A stretch of 5,301 nucleotides of DNA from Pseudomonadota bacterium (GCA_023387715.1 JAEWHQ010000089.1:1-5301); one strand, 5' to 3'. Positions 1 through 5,301 are shown, numbered from the stretch's first letter. Program-made: numbers and translations. Notes: generated by a model from the sequence alone, not told the origin.

Positions 1-108
1 ATTGTGCGGTGGTCATTTATTCATAGCGGTATTCCAGTGACGGGGAATCAGTGCTATCGCTGACATCCAAATTTAAGTCGATATGCTGAGGCCTTAACCG
101 CTAACCTT
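1..108. other. Non-coding stretch upstream of the helicase gene
   Basis: All three forward frames meet a stop early (for example TGA at 61-63 in the helicase frame), and I see no convincing reading frame on the reverse strand. The stretch probably holds the promoter of the helicase operon, but I cannot point to a well-spaced -35/-10 pair. A GAGG at 88-91 is too far (17 bases) from the ATG at 109 to be a normal ribosome binding site. The upstream gene is outside the window. Confidence 0.5.
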
Positions 109-3100
109 ATGAACCATCAACCAACTCAAGATATGCCTTTAGTGCTAAGCGGCCGCAATGTGACGGCTGTGCTGGGGCCGACGAATACCGGTAAAACGCA
201 TTTAGCGATTGAACGTATGTTGGCGCATAGCAGCGGTATGATTGGTTTGCCGCTGCGTTTGCTGGCGCGTGAGGTTTATACACGGGTGGTTGAGCGGGTA
301 GGGGCGGCTAATGTTTCGCTGATTACCGGCGAAGAAAAAATCATTCCGCCCGGTGCCCGTTATTCCGTTTGTACAGTTGAGGCTTTGCCACGCCACACCA
401 ATGTTGCTTTTGTAGCCATTGATGAAGTGCAACTGGCAGGGGACCTGACCCGCGGTCATATTTTCACAGACCGTATTTTGCACTTACGCGGCCGTGATGA
501 AACATTGCTGCTGGGTGCTGCTACCATGCGCACCATTTTGGAAAAGATGCTGCGCGGCATTAATGTCATTACCCGTCCGCGCTTGTCGCATCTGGCTTAT
601 GCCGGTTCTAAAAAAATCACCCGTTTACCGCGTCGCTCGGCGATTGTCGCTTTTGCAGCTGACGAGGTTTATGCGATTGCCGAATTAATCCGCCGTCAGC
701 GCGGCGGGGCTGCGGTGGTGATGGGGGCTTTGAGCCCGCGTACCCGCAATGCCCAGGTTGAGCTTTATCAGTCGGGCGATGTCGATTTTCTGGTCGCGAC
801 TGATGCAATCGGCATGGGGCTTAATCTCGATGTCGATCATGTGGCATTTGCACAGAACAAGAAATTTGACGGTTATCAGTTCCGTGATCTGACTCCGGGG
901 GAAATCGGGCAGATTGCTGGTCGCGCCGGTCGTCATTTGCGTGATGGCACATTTGGCGTGACGGGACAGGTTGACCCGTTCGACAATGAAATGGTGGAGC
1001 GGATCGAATCACATAATTTCGATCCCGTGAAACTGATGCAATGGCGCACAGCCAAGTTCGACTTTTCGTCGATCAACGCTTTGCGCAATTCTTTGGACAA
1101 ACCTGCACCAATTGAAGGACTTGTCCGTGCATTACCGGCAGTGGATGCGCAAGCATTGGACCATCTGTCGCGTGATGAAGAAATTAGCCGGTTGGCAACG
1201 ACACCAAAACGTATAGAAATGTTATGGGATTGTTGTGCTTTGCCGGATTACCGCAAGATCGCGCCGGCACAGCATGCTGAAATTATTGCGTCGATCTATC
1301 AGGATCTCGTACGCCGGGGGAGCGTCGATGAAGATTATATGAGCGAACAATTGCGCCGTGCGGATAATGTTGATGGTGAAATCGACACTATTTCGCATAG
1401 AGTGGCGCAGATAAGAACCTGGACTTTTGTGTCGCATCGGCCGGGATGGCTGGCAGATCCGACACACTGGCAGGAAAAGACGCGCGAAATTGAGGACAGA
1501 TTGTCCGACGCGCTCCATGAGAGGTTGACGAAACGCTTTGTAGACCGCAGGACAAGCGTGCTTATGAGGCGCCTGAGAGAGAATGCCATGCTTGAAGCTG
1601 AAATCAGCCCGTCCGGCGATGTGATTGTTGAAGGTCATAACGTCGGGCATTTGGAAGGATTCCGTTTCACTGCCGATACGCAAGCCGAAGGTTCGGATGC
1701 GAAGGCAGTGAGAGCGGCTGCACAAAAGGCGCTTGCCGCCGAGTTTGAAAAGCGTAGCGAGCGATTTGCCGCCGCGCCGAACGGTGATTTTGCACTGGGA
1801 TCAGACGGTGTGCTGCGTTATGTCGGTGCGGCTATTGCCACACTGGTAGCCGGTGAAGATGTGATGAAACCTCGTGCAGTCCTGTTGGCTGACGAGCAGC
1901 TGACCGGTCCGGCACGCGATAAGGTCGCAGCCCGTATCGATCGTTTTGTTGCCCATCATATTGAAACTGTGCTGAAGCCATTGACCGATCTGGCAAGCGC
2001 AGATGCGCTGACCGGCATGACCCGTGGTCTTGCTTTCCAGCTCGTTGAAAATTTGGGTATTTTGCAACGTCGCGATGTGATCGAGGAAGTACGTGGTCTG
2101 GATCAGGATTCACGTGCAGCTCTGCGTCGTCTTGGCGTGCGCTTTGGTGCCTATCACGTCTTTATGCCAGCTTTGCTGAAACCGGCACCGGCAGGTCTTA
2201 TCACCTTGCTGTGGAGCCTGCAAAATGATGGTCGTGAGAAAAACGGTTACGGCGAAGTCGTCAATGTGATGGCCGCTGGACGTACATCGGCTGTCGTTGA
2301 TGCTGAATTTGATCCGGTTTTCTACCGTCTGGCCGGTTATCGCGTCCTTGGCCGCCGTGCCGTACGTATCGACATTCTGGAGCGTTTGGCGGATCTGATC
2401 CGTCCGGCTTTGGCATGGCGTCCGGGTATTGGCGAGCGCCCTGAGGGTGCTTATGATGGCAGCAAGTTTTTGGTCACAGCGGCAATGATGTCCATTTTGG
2501 GCGCAACTGCTGATGATATGGAAGAAATTCTGAAAAGCCTTGGCTATCGCCATGAAGCATCCACCGATGTGGATGTTGCAGCTAAATTTGCGGAACTCGA
2601 CGCATTTGCAGCCAAAGCTGCCGAAAGCGCCAAGCCGCAGGTGCCTGATGCAGAGCCGGTTCCGGCACCAGTGGTCGTTGAAGCTGCTTCTGAAACACCG
2701 GAAACATCAGTTGAAGCTGTAGCGGAAGAGGCTAAGCCTGTTCTTCTGTGGCGTCAGGGTCGTTTTGAAAACCGCAACCGTACTGATAACCGCGGTAATC
2801 AGCGTGGTGGTGCCCGTCAGAACAATCAGCGCGCAGGTGCTGAAGGTGGTGAGGGCGAAAAAGGCGAACGTCGCAATTTCCGCGGCAACAAGCGTAAGCC
2901 ATCGGGCGATAATGTAGCCCAAAATCATGCTGGTGAAGGTGAAAACCGCAAGCATCATCGTGATGATCAGCGCAAATCCGGCGCGCCTCATAAGGGCGGC
3001 CCGAAGCGCGGTGGTCAGAACAATAAGCATGAAGGCAATCAGCGTTTTGAACGTCAGGAACGTGTTGTGAAGCTTGATCCTGATTCGCCATTTGCCAAAT

Positions 3101-3132
3101 TGGCGGCGCTGAAGGAACAGCTGAAGAAGTAA
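109..3132 (+). CDS. Suv3-like superfamily 2 RNA helicase with disordered basic C-terminal tail
   Basis: This is an ATP-dependent helicase resembling the mitochondrial RNA helicase Suv3 and its alphaproteobacterial relatives, presumably cytoplasmic and acting on RNA. Visible motifs: Walker A GPTNTGKT (23-30), motif II DEVQ (105-108), motif III GAATM (136-140), motif V VATDAIGMGLN (229-239), and arginine-finger motif VI QIAGRAGR (268-275). Residues to about 835 are the folded body. An Ala/Pro/Glu-rich linker (about 834-879) leads into an Arg/Asn/Gly/Gln/Lys-rich tail (880-985), closed by LDPDSPFAKL (989-998), a short motif I recall from rhizobial homologues. ATG 109 is the earliest possible start in the frame after the stop at 61-63. 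Met9 (133) is an alternative, and neither has a clear Shine-Dalgarno. The S4 gene follows after two bases. In mitochondria Suv3 works with PNPase; a similar partnership here is inference. AGA/AGG arginine codons occur only between 1399 and 1713. Confidence 0.93.
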   Translation: MNHQPTQDMPLVLSGRNVTAVLGPTNTGKTHLAIERMLAHSSGMIGLPLRLLAREVYTRVVERVGAANVSLITGEEKIIPPGARYSVCTVEALPRHTNVAFVAIDEVQLAGDLTRGHIFTDRILHLRGRDETLLLGAATMRTILEKMLRGINVITRPRLSHLAYAGSKKITRLPRRSAIVAFAADEVYAIAELIRRQRGGAAVVMGALSPRTRNAQVELYQSGDVDFLVATDAIGMGLNLDVDHVAFAQNKKFDGYQFRDLTPGEIGQIAGRAGRHLRDGTFGVTGQVDPFDNEMVERIESHNFDPVKLMQWRTAKFDFSSINALRNSLDKPAPIEGLVRALPAVDAQALDHLSRDEEISRLATTPKRIEMLWDCCALPDYRKIAPAQHAEIIASIYQDLVRRGSVDEDYMSEQLRRADNVDGEIDTISHRVAQIRTWTFVSHRPGWLADPTHWQEKTREIEDRLSDALHERLTKRFVDRRTSVLMRRLRENAMLEAEISPSGDVIVEGHNVGHLEGFRFTADTQAEGSDAKAVRAAAQKALAAEFEKRSERFAAAPNGDFALGSDGVLRYVGAAIATLVAGEDVMKPRAVLLADEQLTGPARDKVAARIDRFVAHHIETVLKPLTDLASADALTGMTRGLAFQLVENLGILQRRDVIEEVRGLDQDSRAALRRLGVRFGAYHVFMPALLKPAPAGLITLLWSLQNDGREKNGYGEVVNVMAAGRTSAVVDAEFDPVFYRLAGYRVLGRRAVRIDILERLADLIRPALAWRPGIGERPEGAYDGSKFLVTAAMMSILGATADDMEEILKSLGYRHEASTDVDVAAKFAELDAFAAKAAESAKPQVPDAEPVPAPVVVEAASETPETSVEAVAEEAKPVLLWRQGRFENRNRTDNRGNQRGGARQNNQRAGAEGGEGEKGERRNFRGNKRKPSGDNVAQNHAGEGENRKHHRDDQRKSGAPHKGGPKRGGQNNKHEGNQRFERQERVVKLDPDSPFAKLAALKEQLKK

Positions 3133-3134
3133 TC

Positions 3135-3527
3135 ATGAGCGTAGCAGCAGAAAAGCAGCGGATCGACAAATGGCTGTTTTTCGCGCGCGTGGTGAAATCA
3201 AGATCGCTGGCGGCAAAGCTTGCCGCCGGTGGTCATGTCAGGGTCAACGGACAAAAGATTGACCAGGCCTCTTATGGCGTAAAGCGTGGTGATGATCTGA
3301 CCATCACATTAGAGCGTAAAATTCTGATCTATAAAGTTTTATTGTTGGGTGAGAGGCGAGGACCTGCACCGGAAGCACAATTGCTTTATCAGGATAACTC
3401 CCCCGCAATGCCTGTCAAAGATGATTTGACCAATGTCACAACCGGTTTGAGAGATGCCGGATCAGGCCGCCCGACCAAGCGCGAGCGCCGATTGACGGAT
3501 AAATTGCGTCAGGTTTTTCCTGATTGA
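3135..3527 (+). CDS. S4-domain RNA-binding protein, Hsp15/HslR-like
   Basis: A 130-residue protein with an S4 RNA-binding fold near its N terminus (about residues 9-60). The stretch RIDKWLFFARVVKSR (9-23), followed by GGHVRVNGQK (32-41), is the usual S4 helix-and-hairpin pattern. The later RRGPAPEAQLLY resembles RRPASEAALLY of E. coli Hsp15 (HslR), which binds stalled 50S subunits that still carry peptidyl-tRNA and helps recycle them. The C terminus is basic (RPTKRERR), as in that family. Length matches the family (E. coli Hsp15 is 133 residues). The start lies two bases past the helicase stop and has only a weak purine-rich stretch (GAAGAAG, 3123-3129), so translational coupling to the helicase is likely. 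The same ribosome-rescue role here is inferred from the family; heat induction cannot be seen in the sequence. Confidence 0.9.
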   Translation: MSVAAEKQRIDKWLFFARVVKSRSLAAKLAAGGHVRVNGQKIDQASYGVKRGDDLTITLERKILIYKVLLLGERRGPAPEAQLLYQDNSPAMPVKDDLTNVTTGLRDAGSGRPTKRERRLTDKLRQVFPD

Positions 3528-3535
3528 TAATCAGG
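3519..3535 (+). terminator. Hairpin over the stop codon of the S4 gene, weak terminator candidate
   Basis: CCTGATT (3519-3525) and AATCAGG (3529-3535) form a perfect 7-bp inverted repeat with a 3-base loop GAT. The stop codon TGA (3525-3527) lies inside it. The nearest T run (six Ts, 3560-3565) starts 24 bases later, so this is not a textbook intrinsic terminator. It could still mark or protect the 3' end of the helicase-S4 transcript. Confidence 0.3.
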
Positions 3536-3540
3536 CCGGG

Positions 3541-3630
3541 TTGATTAATAAATTTATGGTTTTTTGAGTGTAATTAGATTTTTGTAGTTTTTATCACTTT
3601 TAGTTGAAAATTCTAAGAGTACAGTAAAAA
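3541..3630. other. AT-rich block between the S4 gene and fdxA
   Basis: By hand count about 20 percent G+C over these 90 bases, against roughly 50 percent around it, with several T runs on the top strand. No open frame of note lies in the 235-base spacer (3528-3762). The rest of the spacer should carry the fdxA promoter. A TTGTCA at 3696-3701 and a TAAAAT at 3710-3715 resemble promoter hexamers but are far too close together to form one promoter, so I call none. Confidence 0.45.
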
Positions 3631-3750
3631 CTGCAAACTGTGTGCCATTTCACTTCTGCCCTGCGGTGAACCGTCACTGTTGCGTGTTTCTAGGCTTGTC
3701 ATACGGCTTTAAAATCGTTACCTGACTGCTCAACGAATGCCTTTTCTGAC

Positions 3751-3755
3751 TGGAG
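3751..3755 (+). promoter_or_regulatory. Ribosome binding site of fdxA
   Basis: TGGAG ends seven bases before the ATG at 3763, a normal spacing. The in-frame TTG at 3757 would lie one base from it, too close to be used. This supports the ATG start and a 112-residue product that begins MTYVV, as in related ferredoxins. Confidence 0.7.
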
Positions 3756-3762
3756 TTTGACT

Positions 3763-4101
3763 ATGACCTACGTTGTCACTGACAATTGTATCCGTTGTAA
3801 GTACACGGATTGTGTAGAGGTCTGTCCTGTAGATTGCTTTTATGAAGGTGAAAATATGCTCGTCATTAATCCTGACGAGTGTATCGACTGCGGCGTTTGC
3901 GAGCCTGAATGTCCGGCCGAGGCGATCAGCCCCGACACTGAACCGGGTTTGGATAAATGGCTGGAGCTTAACACGGAGTATTCTGCCAAATGGCCGAATA
4001 TTACGGTGAAGAAAGATGAGCTTCCTGAAGCCAAAGAGATGGACGGCGTTGCTAATAAGCTGGAACAGTTCTTCTCCGCTGAACCAGGTGCGGGCGACTA
4101 A
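3763..4101 (+). CDS. fdxA: Seven-iron ferredoxin FdxA ([3Fe-4S] + [4Fe-4S])
   Basis: A 112-residue soluble electron carrier, very like Azotobacter vinelandii ferredoxin I as I recall it. All cluster ligands are present. By family numbering Cys9, Cys17 and Cys50 hold the [3Fe-4S] cluster, and Cys21, Cys40, Cys43 and Cys46 hold the [4Fe-4S] cluster; Cys12 and Cys25 match the non-ligand cysteines of that protein. The two motifs are [14 protein letters not shown] (9-22) and [12 protein letters not shown] (40-51). The tail contains WPNIT and the acidic/Lys-rich stretch usual for this family. The product is acidic overall and has no signal or membrane segment. The start is ATG 3763, set by TGGAG at 3751-3755. 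The gene seems to be its own unit: a 235-base spacer before it and a likely terminator (4129-4165) after it. Its redox partner cannot be told from this window. Confidence 0.97.
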   Translation: MTYVVTDNCIRCKYTDCVEVCPVDCFYEGENMLVINPDECIDCGVCEPECPAEAISPDTEPGLDKWLELNTEYSAKWPNITVKKDELPEAKEMDGVANKLEQFFSAEPGAGD

Positions 4102-4128
4102 GCGATAAACTGATCATTGCAAAACTGA

Positions 4129-4165
4129 CTGGCTGAAGGAAACTTGCTTCGGCCAGCACGATTTT
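4129..4165 (+). terminator. Probable intrinsic terminator of fdxA
   Basis: CTGGCTGAAG (4129-4138) pairs with CTTCGGCCAG (4147-4156) to give a 10-bp stem with one G-U pair and an 8-base loop. After CACGA comes TTTT (4162-4165). The T run is short and offset by five bases, so termination may be partial. It lies 28 bases after the fdxA stop. Confidence 0.55.
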
Positions 4166-4173
4166 GTCAAATT

Positions 4174-4203
4174 CTTGCTTCTGTATGTATTTTGTGGTAG
4201 AGT
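4174..4203 (+). promoter_or_regulatory. Candidate carD promoter with extended -10
   Basis: TTGCTT (4174-4179) as -35, an 18-base spacer and TAGAGT (4198-4203) as -10, with TG one base upstream of the -10 (4195-4196), the extended -10 pattern. Match to consensus is moderate (four of six at the -10). An alternative pair overlaps it: TTGTCA (4164-4169), 18 bases, TATTTT (4188-4193). Either would give a carD leader of roughly 270-290 bases. Inference from hexamers only. Confidence 0.35.
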
Positions 4204-4310
4204 GCCGCCAAAATGTCGGTCTCTGGACGTTAAGTCGCTACGTTTATGCGCTAATCTTTGATAGGATAAATACATTTACCGGATAAAATGACCCGGAGCG
4301 GTTAATCATG

Positions 4311-4371
4311 CTGATTGCAAACTGCTCATCATTAAGCCGGTCGATGAATTATGCTTAGCAGTGATTTTCAG
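4311..4371 (+). repeat. Imperfect long inverted repeat in the carD leader
   Basis: Left arm segments CTGA (4311-4314), ACTGCT (4321-4326) and AAGC (4334-4337) pair in order with TCAG (4368-4371), AGCAGT (4357-4362) and GCTT (4353-4356). The inner ten pairs are interrupted by a 7-base bulge on the left side, and the outer four are separated by an internal loop. A single RNA hairpin of about 60 bases is possible. Confidence 0.4.
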
Positions 4372-4400
4372 AAAGTAAACTGACAATTTTATGCCTGCAA

Positions 4401-4418
4401 GTGCTTTTTTGAAAGCAC
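4401..4418 (+). repeat. Small perfect inverted repeat in the carD leader
   Basis: GTGCTTT (4401-4407) and AAAGCAC (4412-4418) form a perfect 7-bp stem with loop TTTG. It is followed by GGGCTAAAAAG rather than a T run, so it is not an intrinsic terminator on this strand. On the opposite strand no T run follows it either. Confidence 0.45.
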
Positions 4419-4444
4419 GGGCTAAAAAGAATATCGCGTGTTAA

Positions 4445-4460
4445 CCGGCGGAAGCGCCGG
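4445..4460 (+). repeat. GC-rich hairpin just before the carD ribosome binding site
   Basis: CCGGCG (4445-4450) and CGCCGG (4455-4460) form a perfect 6-bp stem with loop GAAG. It ends seven bases before the AGGGAG ribosome binding site, so it could influence ribosome loading without covering the site itself. Confidence 0.5.
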
Positions 4461-4467
4461 GCACAAC

Positions 4468-4473
4468 AGGGAG
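4468..4473 (+). promoter_or_regulatory. Ribosome binding site of carD
   Basis: AGGGAG ends 11 bases before the carD ATG (4485), a somewhat long spacing. An out-of-frame ATG at 4475 lies between the two but is only one base from the site, so it is an unlikely start. The product from ATG 4485 (MSSQQKK) agrees with the usual N terminus of rhizobial CarD proteins. Confidence 0.6.
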
Positions 4474-4484
4474 TATGGAAGCGT

Positions 4485-5054
4485 ATGTCATCCCAGCAGA
4501 AGAAGTCCCCAGCTCGTCAGGGTTTCAAGACCGGTGAATCGATTGTTTATCCCTCTCATGGTGTCGGTCAGATCGTAGCCATTGAAGAACAAGAAGTTGC
4601 CGGCCACAAGTTAGAACTTTTTGTGATCGATTTCGAAAAAGATAAAATGCGCCTTAAGGTTCCTGTAGCCAAGGCTCTGACTATCGGTATGCGCAAGCTT
4701 TCGGAAACTGATTATGTCGAACGCGCCTTGAAAGTTGTTCAGGGTCGTGCGCGTATCAAACGCACTATGTGGTCACGTCGTGCACAGGAATATGATGCAA
4801 AGATCAATTCCGGCGACCTGATCTCGATCGCAGAGGTCGTCCGTGACCTCTACCGCGCGGAAAACCAGCCCGAGCAGTCCTATTCGGAACGCCAGCTCTA
4901 CGAAGCGGCTCTTGATCGCATGGCGCGGGAAATCGCGGCCGTGAACAAGTTGTCCGATACGGAGGCCGTCCGTCTGGTCGAGGTCAATCTCGCCAAGGGA
5001 CCCAAGCGTGGCAAGACTGTCGAGGAAGACGAGGCACAGGAAGAGGCGGCCTAA
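4485..5054 (+). CDS. carD: CarD/CdnL-family RNA polymerase-binding transcription factor
   Basis: A 189-residue global transcription factor that binds the RNA polymerase beta subunit and stabilises the open promoter complex, notably at rRNA promoters in studied relatives. The N-terminal Tudor-like polymerase-interacting domain spans about residues 13-75 (GESIVYPSHGVGQI at 17-30, FVIDFEKDKMRLKVPV at 46-61). The C-terminal helical DNA-binding domain follows, with the conserved Trp in MWSRRAQEY (Trp96), equivalent to the tryptophan that wedges at the upstream edge of the bubble in mycobacterial CarD. The tail is acidic and ends in Ala-Ala; in Caulobacter CdnL I recall that such a C terminus makes the protein a ClpXP substrate. 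The gene has its own long leader and a strong terminator. Composition changes inside the gene: third-position G+C is about 44 percent for codons 1-106 and 76 percent for 107-189 by hand count. The frame is intact throughout. Confidence 0.96.
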   Translation: MSSQQKKSPARQGFKTGESIVYPSHGVGQIVAIEEQEVAGHKLELFVIDFEKDKMRLKVPVAKALTIGMRKLSETDYVERALKVVQGRARIKRTMWSRRAQEYDAKINSGDLISIAEVVRDLYRAENQPEQSYSERQLYEAALDRMAREIAAVNKLSDTEAVRLVEVNLAKGPKRGKTVEEDEAQEEAA

Positions 5055-5103
5055 GCCGGCTTCGTGCCCAGCCCTTCGCCGGGCTTCTAGTTAAGGACCT
5101 AAC

Positions 5104-5141
5104 GAACCCCGCAAGCCATGACGGTTTGCGGGGTTCTTTTT
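5104..5141 (+). terminator. Strong intrinsic terminator of carD
   Basis: GAACCCCGCAA (5104-5114) pairs perfectly with TTGCGGGGTTC (5126-5136). The stem extends inwards by GCC/GGT with one G-U pair, to 14 pairs around the loop ATGAC, and is followed by TTTTT (5137-5141). It lies 49 bases after the carD stop, so carD is the last gene of its transcript and readthrough into the IS should be limited. Confidence 0.92.
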
Positions 5142-5219
5142 ATGCCAAGAAACAAAACAGGAAACGGCGCCTTGCCTCAGCTGACCTGAGACCCTAATCT
5201 TCCTCCAAATTTTGGTAGA

Positions 5220-5242
5220 GTCCGTCACAATAGGAGACGGAC
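5220..5242 (+). repeat. Inverted repeat overlapping the ribosome binding site of IS orfA
   Basis: GTCCGTC (5220-5226) and GACGGAC (5236-5242) form a perfect 7-bp stem with a 9-base loop. The Shine-Dalgarno AGGAG (5232-5236) lies in the loop and the first base of the right arm, and the start codon follows three bases after the stem. Confidence 0.6.
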
Positions 5243-5245
5243 GGC

Positions 5246-5301
5246 ATGAAGCGTTCACAGTTCACGGAAGAACAGATCATCGCGATTTTGAAGGAGCAGG
5301 A
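5246..5301 (+). CDS. IS3-family transposase OrfA, N-terminal fragment
   Basis: Only the first 18 codons and two bases lie in the window. They read MKRSQFTEEQ then IIAILKEQ, the hallmark opening of OrfA proteins of IS3-family elements, which form a helix-turn-helix that recognises the IS ends. In complete elements OrfA is about 90-100 residues and a programmed -1 frameshift joins it to OrfB, which carries the DDE catalytic domain; neither can be checked here. The start ATG at 5246 has AGGAG at 5232-5236, nine bases upstream. Subgroup assignment (IS407- or IS51-like) is not possible from this fragment. Confidence 0.8.
   Translation, partial: MKRSQFTEEQIIAILKEQ

Larger units (their letters stand above)
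4204..4484 (+). other. Long carD leader / intergenic region
   Basis: The spacer between fdxA and carD is 383 bases (4102-4484). After the fdxA terminator and a candidate promoter, about 280 bases remain before carD with no substantial reading frame. It holds the direct repeat GGATAAA (4264-4270 and 4281-4287), two very short frames (ATG 4288, 5 codons; ATG 4308, 16 codons) and three inverted repeats listed separately. It may be a structured 5' untranslated region or may hide a small RNA. I recognise no known riboswitch class. Confidence 0.4.
5182..5301 (+). mobile_element. Left end of an IS3-family insertion sequence, cut by the window end
   Basis: The reading frame at 5246 begins like OrfA of IS3-family elements. 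The likely left terminus is TGACCTGAGACCC at 5182-5194, which starts with the 5'-TG typical of the family and is 64 bases before the start codon, a usual distance. The right end and any target duplication lie outside the window, so the boundary is provisional. The element sits just beyond the carD terminator and points the same way as carD. Confidence 0.7.

Noticed and set aside
31..48. ATTCC / GGAAT inverted repeat upstream of the helicase
   Set aside because: Only five pairs around an eight-base loop, too short to distinguish from chance.
494..688. Forward 64-codon frame inside the helicase gene
   Set aside because: An out-of-frame shadow of helicase motifs III to IV, with no own signal. 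The frame at 2540-2722 is rejected for the same reason.
1222..1725. Reverse-strand open frame of 167 codons inside the helicase gene
   Set aside because: No recognisable domain, and the sense strand carries a continuous, family-consistent protein. The same holds for the other reverse frames at 202-483, 617-1012, 1801-2553 and 2732-3169.
2707..3030. Reverse-strand open frame of 107 codons that looks like a multi-pass membrane protein
   Set aside because: It is the antisense reading of the Arg/Asn/Gly-rich tail of the helicase; codons for polar residues read backwards give Leu, Ile, Val, Ala and Thr. There is no ribosome binding site, and the sense frame is clearly the gene.
3757..3762. TTG start giving two extra residues on ferredoxin
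   Set aside because: It lies one base after the TGGAG ribosome binding site, too close to be used; ATG 3763 fits spacing and family.
3632..4324. TGCAAACTG repeated at 3632-3640 and 4316-4324, with TGCAAAACTG at 4118-4127
   Set aside because: A shared 9-mer among about 600 intergenic bases is expected nearly by chance, and the three copies hold no consistent position relative to genes.
5070..5085. AGCCC / GGGCT hairpin right after carD as a terminator
   Set aside because: A short stem with no T run; the strong terminator at 5104-5141 makes it unnecessary.
1..5301. CRISPR array, tRNA, rRNA or defence gene cluster
   Set aside because: No regularly spaced repeats, no tRNA-like cloverleaf and no defence-type proteins were seen on either strand.

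Overview
The window reads as ordinary chromosomal DNA of an alphaproteobacterium in the Rhizobiales, probably the Brucella/Ochrobactrum/Pseudochrobactrum neighbourhood. The evidence is the set of genes and the close match of each protein to the alphaproteobacterial form of its family. Base composition is about half G+C by hand counts on sample lines, which is lower than most Brucella or Rhizobium. The genus call is inference.

Layout: 1-108 is a short region before the first gene. 109-3132 encodes a 1007-residue Suv3-like superfamily 2 RNA helicase with a long basic, disordered C-terminal tail. Two bases after its stop, 3135-3527 encodes a 130-residue S4-domain RNA-binding protein of the Hsp15 (HslR) type; the two look like one operon devoted to RNA handling. 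A 235-base spacer, very AT-rich in its first part, separates this pair from fdxA (3763-4101), a seven-iron ferredoxin with every expected cysteine. A probable terminator follows. A 383-base spacer then leads to carD (4485-5054), a CarD/CdnL RNA polymerase-binding factor, which ends at a strong intrinsic terminator (5104-5141). From about 5182 the left end of an IS3-family insertion sequence begins, and its first reading frame runs off the window.

All genes point rightwards. The first two act on RNA, carD acts on transcription initiation, and fdxA is an electron carrier with no evident functional link beyond position.

I found no undescribed multi-gene system. The points most worth a second look are: a sharp rise in G+C and third-position G+C part way through carD that continues into the IS; several hairpins and a possible tiny leader frame in the long carD leader; a hairpin that takes in part of the ribosome binding site of the IS reading frame; and a patch of AGA/AGG arginine codons confined to the middle of the helicase gene.
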